Shown: positions 1-8,450, numbered from the stretch's first letter. The stretch: DNA of 64,000 bases from Labrys sedimenti (GCF_034424805.1 NZ_JAXOUF010000001.1:496001-560000), one strand, 5' to 3'. Numbers and translations: made by a program. Notes: generated by a model not told the origin, from the letters alone.

Positions 1-768
1 CGTGACCATGGGCACATGATTGCGGCCGGCATGGCGCCCCGTGGCGTCATGGCCGAACTGACCGGACGCCAGGGCGGCTATTCGCACGGCAAGGGCGGCT
101 CCATGCACATGTTCTCGGTAGAGAAAGCCTTCTATGGCGGCCATGGCATCGTGGGTGCGCAGGTGTCGCTCGGCACCGGCCTGGCTTTCGCCAATGCCTA
201 TCGCTCCGATGGCAAGGTGAGCCTGACCTATTTCGGCGACGGCGCCGCCAATCAGGGCCAGGTCTATGAAAGCTTCAACATGGCGGCGCTGTGGAAGCTG
301 CCCGTCGTCTACGTGATCGAGAACAACAAATACGCCATGGGCACGTCGGTGAACCGTGCTTCGGCCCAGACCGATTTTTCCCGCCGCGGCCTGTCCTTCA
401 ACATTCCCGGCGAGCAGGTGGACGGCATGGATGTGCGCGCCATCTATGCGGCGGGCCAGAAGGCGATCGAGCATGCCCGCTCCGGCAAGGGCCCCTATAT
501 CCTGGAGATGCTGACCTATCGCTATCGCGGCCATTCGATGTCGGATCCGGCGAAGTACCGCTCCAAGGACGAAGTCCAGAAGATGCGGACCGAACACGAT
601 CCGATCGAGCAGAGCCGCGCGCGCCTGCTCGGCGAGCATGGCATCAGCGAAGAAGAGCTGAAGAAGATCGATTCCGAGATCCGCGACATCGTCAACGATG
701 CCGCCGATTTCGCTACCAACGATCCCGAGCCCGATCCTTCGGAGCTGTGGACCGACATCCTGAAGTGA
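1..768 (+). CDS. pdhA: Pyruvate dehydrogenase E1 component, alpha subunit (5' truncated by window edge)
   Basis: Thiamine-diphosphate-dependent decarboxylation of pyruvate in the pyruvate dehydrogenase complex, as a heterotetramer with PdhB. The reading frame is open from base 1 (RDHGH precedes the first ATG at 16), so the true start lies upstream; family length of about 340 residues suggests some 85-90 residues are missing. Visible motifs are GGSMHMFS, the thiamine-diphosphate site GDGAANQGQVYE...NNKYAMGT, and the phosphorylation-loop-like YRYRGHSMSDPAKYR segment typical of the alpha subunit. It is followed after 57 bp by pdhB in the same direction, the usual alphaproteobacterial order. Identification is secure; only the N-terminus is unseen. 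Confidence 0.96.
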   Translation, partial: RDHGHMIAAGMAPRGVMAELTGRQGGYSHGKGGSMHMFSVEKAFYGGHGIVGAQVSLGTGLAFANAYRSDGKVSLTYFGDGAANQGQVYESFNMAALWKLPVVYVIENNKYAMGTSVNRASAQTDFSRRGLSFNIPGEQVDGMDVRAIYAAGQKAIEHARSGKGPYILEMLTYRYRGHSMSDPAKYRSKDEVQKMRTEHDPIEQSRARLLGEHGISEEELKKIDSEIRDIVNDAADFATNDPEPDPSELWTDILK

Positions 769-825
769 TCGTCGGCCGTCCCGGCCTGCTCGCGTAAATC
801 CCATTCTCCAGACTTCGAGGCACCC

Positions 826-2205
826 ATGCCTGATATCCTGATGCCGGCCCTCTCTCCCACCATGGAGCAGGGCAAACTCTCCAAATGGCTTAAAAAGGAA
901 GGCGATACCATCAAGTCCGGCGACGTGATCGCCGAGATCGAGACCGACAAGGCGACGATGGAAGTCGAAGCCGTCGACGAAGGCGTGCTCACGCAGATCC
1001 TGGTGCCCGAGGGCACGGACAACGTCGCCGTCAACACCAAGATCGCCTTCATCCAGGGTGAGGGCGAGGCCGCAGCGCCGGCCGCCTCCGCTCCGGCCCC
1101 GCAGCCTGCAGCTGCTCCCGCCGCGGCTCCGGCCGTTGCCGCTCCCGCCGTGGCACAGTCGGCGCCGGCCCCGGCGCCGGTTGAGGCCCATGATGCGTCC
1201 GGCGAGATCCCGGCCGGCACGGAATTTGTCACCCAGACGGTCCGCGAAGCGCTGCGCGACGCCATGGCGGAGGAAATGCGTCTCGACGCCAATGTCTTCG
1301 TCATCGGCGAAGAAGTGGCCGAGTACCAGGGGGCCTACAAGATCACCCAGGGCCTGCTGCAGGAGTTCGGGGCGCGCCGCGTCGTCGATACGCCGATCAC
1401 CGAACACGGCTTCGCCGGCATCGCCACCGGCGCTGCGATGACGGGCCTGCGCCCGGTCGTGGAGTTCATGACCTTCAACTTCGCCATGCAGGCGATCGAC
1501 CACATCATCAATTCAGCCGCCAAGACGCTCTATATGTCCGGCGGCCAGATGGGCTGCCCGATCGTGTTCCGTGGCCCCAACGGCGCCGCTGCCCGCGTGG
1601 GCGCTCAGCACAGCCAGGACTACGGGTCCTGGTACTCGCACGTTCCCGGCCTCAAGGTGGTGGCGCCCTATTCGGCCGCCGATGCCAAGGGTCTGCTCAA
1701 GGCCGCCATTCGCGACCCCAATCCGGTGATCTTCCTCGAGAACGAGATCCTCTACGGCCACAGCCATCCCGTGCCCAAGCTCGACGACTTCGTGCTGCCG
1801 ATCGGCAAGGCCAAGGTGGTCAAGCCCGGCAAGGACGTGACGCTGGTCGCCTGGTCGATCGGCATGACCTATGCGCTCAAGGCTGCCGAAGCCCTGGCCG
1901 GCGAGGGGATCGACGTCGAGATCATCGACATGCGTTCGCTGCGCCCGCTCGACACCGATACGGTTATCGCCTCGGTGCAGAAGACAGGCCGCTGCGTGGT
2001 GGTCGAGGAAGGCTGGCAGCAATCGGGCGTGGGGTCGGAAATCGCCGCCCGCGTCAACGAGCAGGCCTTCGACTATCTCGATGCGCCGGTCGCGCGCGTT
2101 TCGGGCAAGGACGTACCGATGCCCTATGCCGCCAACCTCGAAAAGCTCGCTTTGCCGAGCGTGGCCGAAGTCGTCGGGGCGGCCAAAGCCGTCCTCTATC
2201 GCTGA
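826..2205 (+). CDS. pdhB: Pyruvate dehydrogenase E1 component, beta subunit with N-terminal lipoyl domain
   Basis: Beta subunit of the E1 decarboxylase, 459 residues, longer than a bare E1 beta (about 330) because of an N-terminal biotinyl/lipoyl domain (about residues 1-80, lipoyl lysine in ETDKATMEVEA). An Ala/Pro-rich linker (about 85-125) joins it to the transketolase-like domain (GTEFVTQTVREALRDAM onward, then GAMTGLRPVVEFM-type and LEDGWPQSG-like EEGWQQSGVGSEI motifs). A lipoyl domain on E1 beta is known from Rhizobiales and related alphaproteobacteria. The lipoyl-coding stretch is nearly identical to the one in pdhC, including a 35-base identical run (934-968 versus 2327-2361). pdhC begins 10 bp after the stop. 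Confidence 0.97.
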   Translation: MPDILMPALSPTMEQGKLSKWLKKEGDTIKSGDVIAEIETDKATMEVEAVDEGVLTQILVPEGTDNVAVNTKIAFIQGEGEAAAPAASAPAPQPAAAPAAAPAVAAPAVAQSAPAPAPVEAHDASGEIPAGTEFVTQTVREALRDAMAEEMRLDANVFVIGEEVAEYQGAYKITQGLLQEFGARRVVDTPITEHGFAGIATGAAMTGLRPVVEFMTFNFAMQAIDHIINSAAKTLYMSGGQMGCPIVFRGPNGAAARVGAQHSQDYGSWYSHVPGLKVVAPYSAADAKGLLKAAIRDPNPVIFLENEILYGHSHPVPKLDDFVLPIGKAKVVKPGKDVTLVAWSIGMTYALKAAEALAGEGIDVEIIDMRSLRPLDTDTVIASVQKTGRCVVVEEGWQQSGVGSEIAARVNEQAFDYLDAPVARVSGKDVPMPYAANLEKLALPSVAEVVGAAKAVLYR

Positions 2206-2215
2206 GGAGTTGCCG

Positions 2216-3580
2216 ATGCCCGTGAATGTATTGATGCCGGCTCTGTCTCCCACGATGGAGAAGGGCAACCTGGCCAAGTGGCTGAAGAAGGAAGGCGACA
2301 CCATCAAGTCCGGTGACGTGCTGGCGGAGATCGAGACCGACAAGGCGACGATGGAAGTCGAGGCTGTCGACGAAGGCGTGCTGGCCAAGATCGTGGTGCC
2401 GGAAGGCACCGCCGATGTGCCGGTCAATGAACTCATCGCCGTGATCGCCGGTGAGGGCGAGGATGCCAAGGCGGTTGCTGCCGCTGGCGCCGCTCAGGCT
2501 CCCAAGGCTGCTGCTGCTCCGGCTCCCGCTGCTTCGAGCACTCCTGCTCCGGCTGCGCCAGCCGCCGCCCCTGCGCCAGCCGCTCCCGCTTCGGTGCCGG
2601 CAGCTGTTCCGTCCCAGGCCGGTGCGCGGATCTTCGCTTCGCCTTTGGCCAAGCGTCTTGCCAAGGAGGCAGGCCTCGACCTCGGCGCCATCCAGGGCTC
2701 CGGCCCGCATGGCCGCATCGTCGAGAAGGATGTGAAGGCCGCCATCGCAGGCGGTGGCGCCAAGGCGGCGCCCGCTGCTGCACCGGCCCAGGCCGCGGCG
2801 GCTCCCCAGGCGGCACCCGCGCCGGCTGCGCCGGCCGGTGCAGCCGACGAGACCACCAAGAAGCTGTTTGCGCCTGGTTCCTTCGAGGAGATCCCGCATG
2901 ACGGCATGCGCAAGACCATTGCGCGCCGCCTGACGGAGGCCAAATCGACCATCCCGCATTTCTACCTGACGGTGGAAGTCGAGATCGACGCGCTGCTGGC
3001 CCTGCGCGAGCAGATCAACCATGGCGCGCCGCTGACCAAGGAAGGCAAGCCCGCCTTCAAGGTCTCGGTGAACGACATGGTGATCAAGGCCTATGCGCTG
3101 GCGCTCAAGGCCGTGCCGGATGCCAATGTCTCCTGGACCGATGGCGCCATGCTCAAGCACAAGCATGCCGATGTCGGCGTCGCCGTCTCCATACCTGGCG
3201 GACTGATCACGCCGATCATCCGCGCTGCGGAGAGCAAGACGCTGTCGGCCATCTCCAATGAGATGAAGGACCTGGCCGCCCGGGCAAAGAGCCGCAAGCT
3301 CAAGCCCGAGGAATATCAGGGCGGCACCGGTTCGGTCTCCAATCTCGGCATGTTCGGGGTGAAATCGTTCGCGGCCATCGTCAATCCGCCGCACGCCACC
3401 ATCCTGGCGGTCGGCGCCGGCATCAAGCAGCCGGTGGTGCAGGGTGGCGAGGTCAAGGTGGCGACCGTCATGTCGCTGACGCTTTCCACCGACCATCGCG
3501 CCGTCGATGGCGCATTGGGCGCCGAACTGATGCAGGCCTTCAAGGGCTATATCGAAAAGCCCATGGGGATGCTGGTTTGA
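2216..3580 (+). CDS. pdhC: Dihydrolipoamide acetyltransferase (E2 of pyruvate dehydrogenase)
   Basis: E2 core of the pyruvate dehydrogenase complex; moves the acetyl group from the lipoyl arm to CoA. 454 residues from the ATG at 2216, chosen because it follows GAGGAG-like sequence and gives the canonical MPVNVLMPALSPTMEKG start; the open frame extends further upstream only as overlap with pdhB. Domains in order: one lipoyl domain (1-80, lysine in ETDKATMEVEA), Ala/Pro linker, peripheral subunit-binding domain (ASPLAKRLAKEAGLDL...GPHGRIVEKDV), second Ala/Pro linker, and the catalytic domain ending in STDHRAVDGALGA with the His and Asp of the active site. The stop overlaps the start of the next gene. 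Confidence 0.97.
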   Translation: MPVNVLMPALSPTMEKGNLAKWLKKEGDTIKSGDVLAEIETDKATMEVEAVDEGVLAKIVVPEGTADVPVNELIAVIAGEGEDAKAVAAAGAAQAPKAAAAPAPAASSTPAPAAPAAAPAPAAPASVPAAVPSQAGARIFASPLAKRLAKEAGLDLGAIQGSGPHGRIVEKDVKAAIAGGGAKAAPAAAPAQAAAAPQAAPAPAAPAGAADETTKKLFAPGSFEEIPHDGMRKTIARRLTEAKSTIPHFYLTVEVEIDALLALREQINHGAPLTKEGKPAFKVSVNDMVIKAYALALKAVPDANVSWTDGAMLKHKHADVGVAVSIPGGLITPIIRAAESKTLSAISNEMKDLAARAKSRKLKPEEYQGGTGSVSNLGMFGVKSFAAIVNPPHATILAVGAGIKQPVVQGGEVKVATVMSLTLSTDHRAVDGALGAELMQAFKGYIEKPMGMLV

Positions 3581-4128
3581 GCGGCAGGGCCGCAGGACGG
3601 GTTTGGGGACCAGGTATCGCAATCCTGGCGCTGGCGGCAGGCCTTGGGGGCTGCAACACCCCGGGCCTGGTCGAAAAACCTGTCGTTGCAGCCCCGCCCA
3701 AGCCTGAACCAACCATGGATCAGGCACGCGAGATCGCCATGTCCGGCATCGCTTCTATCGGCGACGGTTATCGCGTCACGCTTGATCCGGATGGCTCGGG
3801 CCGGGCCTGGCGGGATGGCGTTCCCGGCGTGGTCCCGGTAGCCTGGAGCGTGCTGGATTCGAGCAAGACCACGCTTGATCGCCCGTCGGCCCCCGGCCAG
3901 CCTGCCGCCGCGCCGGCGATCGATCCCGCCACCGGACAGCCGCTCCCCCAGCAGGGAACGGGCAAGCCCGTGATCTGCGTGGAGCTGCCGCGAACCCTCA
4001 ATATCGCGACGGGGTATTACAAATGCGCCTTCGCCCGCGATTGGAAGACCCAGCCCCGGACCTCGCCTGCGGGGGCGGCGCCGGCCGCGACGACCCCAAC
4101 GCCGGCGGCTGCAGCCAATGCAGGCTAG
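3577..4128 (+). CDS. Putative lipoprotein of unknown function between pdhC and lpd
   Basis: Predicted product of 183 residues with a hydrophobic N-terminus (GIAILALAAGLGG) ending in a lipobox-like LGGC, so probably a lipid-anchored periplasmic protein. The start is a TTG overlapping the pdhC stop by 4 bp, which implies translational coupling; no better start precedes the signal sequence. The centre contains GDGYRVTLDPDGSGRAW and VICVELPRTLNIATGYYKC, with two cysteines in the second segment and Pro/Ala-rich linkers. I recognise no family. Codon use matches its neighbours. It sits inside the pdh operon but a lipoprotein has no obvious role in the cytoplasmic complex. The reading frame is moderately secure; the start is not. 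Confidence 0.72.
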   Translation: MSGRAAGRVWGPGIAILALAAGLGGCNTPGLVEKPVVAAPPKPEPTMDQAREIAMSGIASIGDGYRVTLDPDGSGRAWRDGVPGVVPVAWSVLDSSKTTLDRPSAPGQPAAAPAIDPATGQPLPQQGTGKPVICVELPRTLNIATGYYKCAFARDWKTQPRTSPAGAAPAATTPTPAAAANAG

Positions 4129-4230
4129 AGCAAAGTGCGATTTCTCTGGATCGCACTTTCTCTCCAACTCTTTGTTTCGATGCGTTTTCTTGATCAAAAG
4201 CACTGTCAATTTTTCTGGAAAACGCTCCAG
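4127..4230 (+). repeat. Dispersed two-hairpin repeat, copy A (diverged)
   Basis: Forward copy of a roughly 100-bp intergenic element seen six more times in the window (forward at 20549, 36843 and 52481; reverse at 19222, 23533 and 57409). Diagnostic order: GAGCAAAG...hairpin...CTCCAACTC TTTGTTTCGA, then a second hairpin and AAAACGCT near the end. This copy has GTGCGA/TCGCAC as the first stem and is the most diverged in its second half. It begins at the lipoprotein stop codon. Confidence 0.7.
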
Positions 4231-4310
4231 CGGACGATCTGAGACCTGATTTCCGGCCCGATGCCGAGACGACGAGCGTTCCCGGCGCCAGGCCCAAGAG
4301 GAGACCCCAA

Positions 4311-5750
4311 ATGAGTTCCTACGACGTCATCGTGATCGGCTCAGGCCCCGGCGGTTACGTCACCGCCATTCGTGCCGCCCAGCTCGGCCTCAAGACGGCC
4401 GTGGTGGAGCGCGAGCATCTGGGCGGCATCTGTCTCAACTGGGGCTGCATCCCGACCAAGGCGCTGCTGCGCTCGGCCGAGGTGCTGCACAATTCCCAGC
4501 ACGCCAAGGATTTCGGCCTCGTGCTCAACGGTTCGGTCTCGGCCGATGTCGGCGCCGTGGTGAAGCGTTCGCGCGGCGTCTCCGCCCAGCTCGCTACCGG
4601 TGTCGGCTTCCTCCTGAAGAAGAACAAGGTCGACGTGATCTGGGGCGAGGCCGAGATCACCAAGCCCGGCGAGATCGTGGTCAAGGCTTCGACCAAGTCG
4701 GTGCAGGGGCCGGCCATCCCGGCGCCGAAGGGCGCGCAGGGCCCCGGGACCTACCAGGCCAAGAACATCATCGTCGCCACTGGCGCCCGCCCGCGCGTGC
4801 TGCCCGGCCTGGAGCCGGACAAGAAGCTGATCTGGACCTATTTCGACGCCATGGTGCCGCCGGACATGCCCAAGTCGCTGATCGTGGTCGGCTCGGGTGC
4901 CATCGGCATCGAATTCGCCTCCTTCTATCGCACCCTCGGTGCCGAGGTGACGGTGGTCGAAGTGCTGCCGCAGATCCTGCCGGTCGAGGATGAGGAAATC
5001 GCAGCCCATGCGCGCAAGCGCTTCGAGAAGGCCGGCATGAAGATCCTCTCCAACGCCAAAGTGACCAAGGTCGAAAAGACCGCCAATTCGGTCAAGGCGA
5101 CGGTGGAGACGGCCGACGGCAAGTCCCAGGTGATCGAGGCCGACCGCATGATCTCGGCTGTCGGCGTGGTCGGCAATATCGAGAATCTCGGCCTGGAGAA
5201 GCTCGGCGTAAAGACCGATCGTGGCTGCGTGGTGGTCGATGGTTTCGGCAAGACCAATGTGCCGGGTATCTTCGCCATCGGCGACGTTGCCGGCCCGCCG
5301 ATGCTGGCGCACAAGGCCGAGCATGAGGGCGTGGTCTGCGTCGAGGCGATCGCCGGCAAGAACCCGCACGCCTTCGAGAAGGACAAGATCCCCGGCTGCA
5401 CCTATTGCACGCCGCAGATCGCCAGCGTCGGCCTGACCGAGAAGAAGGCCAAGGACGCGGGCTATGCCGTCAAGGTCGGCCGCTTCCCCTTCATCGGTAA
5501 CGGCAAGGCGATCGCTCTCGGCGAACCCGAGGGCCTGGTCAAGACGGTGTTCGACGCCAAGACCGGCCGGCTGCTGGGCGCCCATATGGTCGGTGCCGAG
5601 GTGACCGAACTGATCCAGGGCTTCGTGATCGCCATGAACCTGGAGACCACCGAGGAAGACCTCATGCATGCGGTGTTCCCGCATCCGACCCTGTCGGAAA
5701 TGATGCATGAGAGCGTCCTGGACGCCTATGGTCGCGCCATCCATATGTAA
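4311..5750 (+). CDS. lpdA: Dihydrolipoyl dehydrogenase (E3)
   Basis: FAD-dependent E3 that reoxidises dihydrolipoamide with NAD+. 479 residues. N-terminal FAD-binding GSGPGGYVTAIRAAQLG, the redox-active disulfide in GGICLNWGCIPTKALL, the NAD-binding GSGAIGIEFASFY, the FAD-contacting FAIGDVAGPPMLAHKAEHEG, and the C-terminal dimer-interface HPTLSEMMHE carrying the catalytic His-Glu pair. An insertion around residues 125-150 (TKSVQGPAIPAPKGAQGPG) is slightly unusual but is commonly seen in E3s encoded within alphaproteobacterial pdh clusters. GAGGAG lies just upstream of the ATG. It is the E3 of this pdh cluster and may also serve 2-oxoglutarate dehydrogenase. Confidence 0.97.
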   Translation: MSSYDVIVIGSGPGGYVTAIRAAQLGLKTAVVEREHLGGICLNWGCIPTKALLRSAEVLHNSQHAKDFGLVLNGSVSADVGAVVKRSRGVSAQLATGVGFLLKKNKVDVIWGEAEITKPGEIVVKASTKSVQGPAIPAPKGAQGPGTYQAKNIIVATGARPRVLPGLEPDKKLIWTYFDAMVPPDMPKSLIVVGSGAIGIEFASFYRTLGAEVTVVEVLPQILPVEDEEIAAHARKRFEKAGMKILSNAKVTKVEKTANSVKATVETADGKSQVIEADRMISAVGVVGNIENLGLEKLGVKTDRGCVVVDGFGKTNVPGIFAIGDVAGPPMLAHKAEHEGVVCVEAIAGKNPHAFEKDKIPGCTYCTPQIASVGLTEKKAKDAGYAVKVGRFPFIGNGKAIALGEPEGLVKTVFDAKTGRLLGAHMVGAEVTELIQGFVIAMNLETTEEDLMHAVFPHPTLSEMMHESVLDAYGRAIHM

Positions 5751-5767
5751 ATTGAGCGCACGACCTG

Positions 5768-5798
5768 CACGCATGCCGGCGAAAAGCAGGCATGCGTG
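5768..5798 (+). other. Hairpin between lpdA and lipA
   Basis: Perfect 10-bp stem CACGCATGCC / GGCATGCGTG with an 11-base loop, 18 bp after the lpdA stop. There is no T-tract, so it is at best a weak or Rho-assisted terminator, or an mRNA-stabilising hairpin at the end of the pdh transcript. Confidence 0.5.
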
Positions 5799-5883
5799 TG
5801 GGAGAGGCTAGCCGGGCTTGCCCGGCAATGGTGAAGCGCAGGCTTTCCTGATATATCGGCCTCAATGAAGCGAAAGGCTTGTC

Positions 5884-6843
5884 ATGGCTGTCGTCCTCGA
5901 TCTCCTCAACAACGACAATCGGCCGCGCCATCCCGAGAAGGCGCACCGGCCGGATCAGCCCATGCTGCGCAAGCCGGACTGGATCCGCGTGAAGGCACCG
6001 GGATCGCCGGGCTGGCGGGATACCCAGGCCATCGTCAAGGAGAACAAGCTCGTCACCGTCTGCGAAGAAGCGGGCTGCCCCAATATCGGTGAGTGCTGGG
6101 ACAAGAAGCACGCCACCTTCATGATCATGGGCGACACCTGCACGCGGGCCTGCGCTTTCTGCAACGTCAAGACCGGCATGCCCGGGCCGCTCGATCCCAT
6201 GGAGCCCGAGCATACCGGCATCGCCGTGGCCAAGCTCGGCCTCAGCCATGTGGTGATCACCTCGGTGGATCGCGACGATCTCAAGGATGGCGGTGCCCAG
6301 CATTTCGCCGAGGTGATCAAGGCGATCCGCCACCATTCGCCCGGCACCACCATCGAGATCCTGACGCCCGACTTTCTACGCAAGGAAGGCGCGCTCGAGA
6401 TCGTGGTGGCGGCCAAGCCCGATGTGTTCAATCACAATATGGAAACGGTCGCTTCCAATTACCTCACTGTCCGCCCCGGCGCGCGCTACTTCCATTCGAT
6501 GCGGCTGCTGCAGCGGGTGAAGGAGCTCGACCCCTCCATCTTCACCAAGTCCGGCATCATGGTCGGCCTCGGCGAGAAGCGGAACGAGGTCCTGCAGCTG
6601 ATGGACGATCTGCGCTCGGCCAATGTGGACTTCATCACCATCGGCCAGTATCTGGCGCCGTCCCGCAAGCATCATCCGGTGGTGGCCTACATCACGCCGG
6701 ACGAGTTCAAGAGCTATGAGACGGTGGCCTATACCAAGGGCTTCCTGATGGTCTCCTCCTCGCCGCTGACGCGTTCGTCCCACCATGCCGGCGACGACTT
6801 CGCCCGGCTGAAGGCCAATCGGGCAGCCAAGCTCGGACGCTGA
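5884..6843 (+). CDS. lipA: Lipoyl synthase
   Basis: Radical SAM enzyme that inserts two sulfurs into octanoyl groups on E2 and GcvH-type domains. 319 residues. The auxiliary [4Fe-4S] cluster ligands are in CEEAGCPNIGEC and the radical SAM cluster in CTRACAFC; the C-terminal SSPLTRSSHHAGDD carries the conserved RSS motif that contacts the auxiliary cluster. It lies downstream of the pdh genes whose products it lipoylates, and depends on Fe-S assembly encoded elsewhere in this window. Start ATG at 5884 chosen as the first in frame; an out-of-frame ATG lies at 5865. Confidence 0.98.
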   Translation: MAVVLDLLNNDNRPRHPEKAHRPDQPMLRKPDWIRVKAPGSPGWRDTQAIVKENKLVTVCEEAGCPNIGECWDKKHATFMIMGDTCTRACAFCNVKTGMPGPLDPMEPEHTGIAVAKLGLSHVVITSVDRDDLKDGGAQHFAEVIKAIRHHSPGTTIEILTPDFLRKEGALEIVVAAKPDVFNHNMETVASNYLTVRPGARYFHSMRLLQRVKELDPSIFTKSGIMVGLGEKRNEVLQLMDDLRSANVDFITIGQYLAPSRKHHPVVAYITPDEFKSYETVAYTKGFLMVSSSPLTRSSHHAGDDFARLKANRAAKLGR

Positions 6844-6888
6844 TTCCGGCTGCCGGACCCGCAGCGCGGATCGGACTGGAGACCGGGA

Positions 6889-7821
6889 TCAGCGCTCGAG
6901 ATCCAGCGTCCAGGTCTGGCCGACGAGGGTCTTGCCGAAGGAATGGTGCTGGTTCTCCTCGACCAGGCGAAACCCTTCCGCCTGGTAGATCCGGCGCGCA
7001 GCCGTCAGGATGTCGTTGGTCCACAGCGTCACGGTAGCGTAGCCAAGCTCGCGGGCACGCTCGATGCAGGTGCGCACCAGTCTCTTGCCGAGCCCATGTC
7101 CGCGCGCGCTCGGATCGACATAAAGCAAACGCAGCTTGGCTATAGAGGGCGTATCGCTCTTCATCAGGAAGATCGAGCCGACGATCTGCCCGTCCAGTTC
7201 GGCGATCCAGGCGTCCTCGCGAGCAGGATCGAAATTGGCGACAAAATCACCCAGGATGGTGGCGACCAGCCCTTCATAGGTCCAATCCCAATCATATTCC
7301 TGGTGGTAGAGCTGGGCTTGGCGATGGATAACCCAGCCGAGGTCCCCGGGTCTCGGCTTTCGAAGCCTGACGGGCTGTGGCGACCGCTCACCCGGAGTGA
7401 GCAGTTTCTTGATCTCCTGCATGGCGCCCACGAGCTGGCTGCGATCGTTCTCTGCGAGGGGAGCCATCAGCTCGTCGAGCTGCGCGGTGGTGCCGGCTTC
7501 GAGCTCCGCGAAAGCCCGGCGGCCGGCGGGCGTCAAAGACAGGAGATCACGGCGGGCATGGGCCGGATCGGTCCGGCTTTCGACCAGCCCGCCCGTCCGA
7601 AGGCGGGCGACTATGCGGCTGAGATGCGCCTTGTCCATGTCGAGACGCCGGCCGATTTCCGCCGCGGTCTGTTCACCGGCGGTGGCGAGTTCGTAGAGCA
7701 CGCGTGCTTCCGGCAAGGGGAAGGCACTGGCAGGCAGATGACGATCGAGCAGGCGCAGCTTGTGGGTATAGAAGCGGTTGAAGTCGCGGATAGCGTCGAT
7801 GACGGACATAGGCGGAGCCAT
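6889..7821 (-). CDS. MarR family regulator fused to GNAT acetyltransferase
   Basis: 310-residue two-domain protein. The N-terminal half (about 5-145) is a MarR winged helix: TAAEIGRRLDMDKAHLSRIVARL is the recognition helix region and RRDLLSLTPAGRRAF the wing. The C-terminal half (about 150-310) is a GNAT acetyltransferase with the acetyl-CoA loop in VDPSARGHGLGKRLV and the late NDILTAARRIYQAEGF motif. MarR-GNAT fusions are a known architecture; substrate and ligand are unknown. A perfect 27-bp palindrome abuts the start and overlaps a predicted promoter, so autorepression is likely. Start is either 7821 or the second ATG at 7809 (MSVIDAIRDF); neither has a strong ribosome-binding site. Convergent with lipA. 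Confidence 0.9.
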   Translation of the reverse strand: MAPPMSVIDAIRDFNRFYTHKLRLLDRHLPASAFPLPEARVLYELATAGEQTAAEIGRRLDMDKAHLSRIVARLRTGGLVESRTDPAHARRDLLSLTPAGRRAFAELEAGTTAQLDELMAPLAENDRSQLVGAMQEIKKLLTPGERSPQPVRLRKPRPGDLGWVIHRQAQLYHQEYDWDWTYEGLVATILGDFVANFDPAREDAWIAELDGQIVGSIFLMKSDTPSIAKLRLLYVDPSARGHGLGKRLVRTCIERARELGYATVTLWTNDILTAARRIYQAEGFRLVEENQHHSFGKTLVGQTWTLDLER

Positions 7822-7847
7822 TCAATGTTGACTTAGTCAACATTGAA
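7821..7847. promoter_or_regulatory. Perfect palindromic operator for the MarR-GNAT regulator
   Basis: 27-bp perfect inverted repeat: 13-base arms TTCAATGTTGACT and AGTCAACATTGAA around a single central T. Size and symmetry fit a MarR dimer site. It begins at the last base of the 7821 start codon and covers the predicted -10 and transcription start of the gene. Confidence 0.85.
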
Positions 7848-7868
7848 GTCTGAGGTCGTTTTGTCAAA
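7840..7868 (-). promoter_or_regulatory. Predicted promoter of the MarR-GNAT gene
   Basis: On the minus strand TTTGAC (plus 7863-7868), a 17-base spacer, then CAATGT (plus 7840-7845); compared with CTTGAC-N17-CTATAT this is 5/6 and 4/6. The -10 lies inside the palindrome at 7821-7847. Predicted transcript start near 7833. Confidence 0.5.
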
Positions 7869-7967
7869 CGAAATCGCAGCCCGGCTCCGCCCTTCGCGGC
7901 CCGAACGCCGCGATTAAACTGTTTTGCCCGCTGGCCGATCCCTATATGAAGGCATCGGAGTTTGATC

Positions 7968-8438
7968 ATGCCCTCTTTCCGTACCACGCGCCGCGTCAAG
8001 CATTCGCCTGCCGACATGTTCGATCTGGTGGCCGATGTCGAAAAATACCCGCTCTTTGTGCCGCTCTGCTCGGCGCTGCGGGTGCGCAGCCGCCAGTCGC
8101 AGGACGATGGTCGGCTCGTCATGGTCGCCGACATGACAGTGGCCTACAAGCTGATCCGTGAGACCTTCGCCAGCCGCGTGACCATGGACAGGGACAAACT
8201 GCAGATCCTCGTCGAATATCTCGACGGTCCTTTCAGCCATCTGGAGAACCGCTGGTCCTTCAAGGACGACGGGGCGGGAGGCTGCGTCGTCGAGTTCTTC
8301 ATCGACTACAGTTTCCGCTCCCGCACGCTCGGCATGCTGATGGGCGCGATGTTCGAGGCCGCCTTCCGTCGTTTCGCCGAGGCCTTCGAGAAAAGGGCGG
8401 ATGTCGTCTATGGCCGCAAGGCAATCGCGGCATCCTAG
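7968..8438 (+). CDS. Coq10 / RatA-like START-domain protein
   Basis: 156-residue single-domain protein of the polyketide cyclase/START superfamily, subgroup Coq10/RatA: MPSFRTTRRVKHSPADMFDLVADVEKYPLFVPLC is the typical opening, followed by FSHLENRWSF and FIDYSFRS. In mitochondria the homologue binds ubiquinone and supports respiration; in E. coli RatA was reported to act on ribosomes. Next to lipA and far from any antitoxin gene, the Coq10-like role is more plausible. Start ATG 7968 follows GGAG at 7957; a TTG two codons earlier is less likely. Converges on the next gene with 12 bp between stops. Confidence 0.88.
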   Translation: MPSFRTTRRVKHSPADMFDLVADVEKYPLFVPLCSALRVRSRQSQDDGRLVMVADMTVAYKLIRETFASRVTMDRDKLQILVEYLDGPFSHLENRWSFKDDGAGGCVVEFFIDYSFRSRTLGMLMGAMFEAAFRRFAEAFEKRADVVYGRKAIAAS

Positions 8439-8450
8439 AGCAAGGCGGGT

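Noticed and set aside
7968..8438. RatA toxin of a toxin-antitoxin pair
   Set aside because: The family is sometimes named for RatA, but there is no antitoxin gene beside it and the lipA-linked context fits a Coq10-like role.
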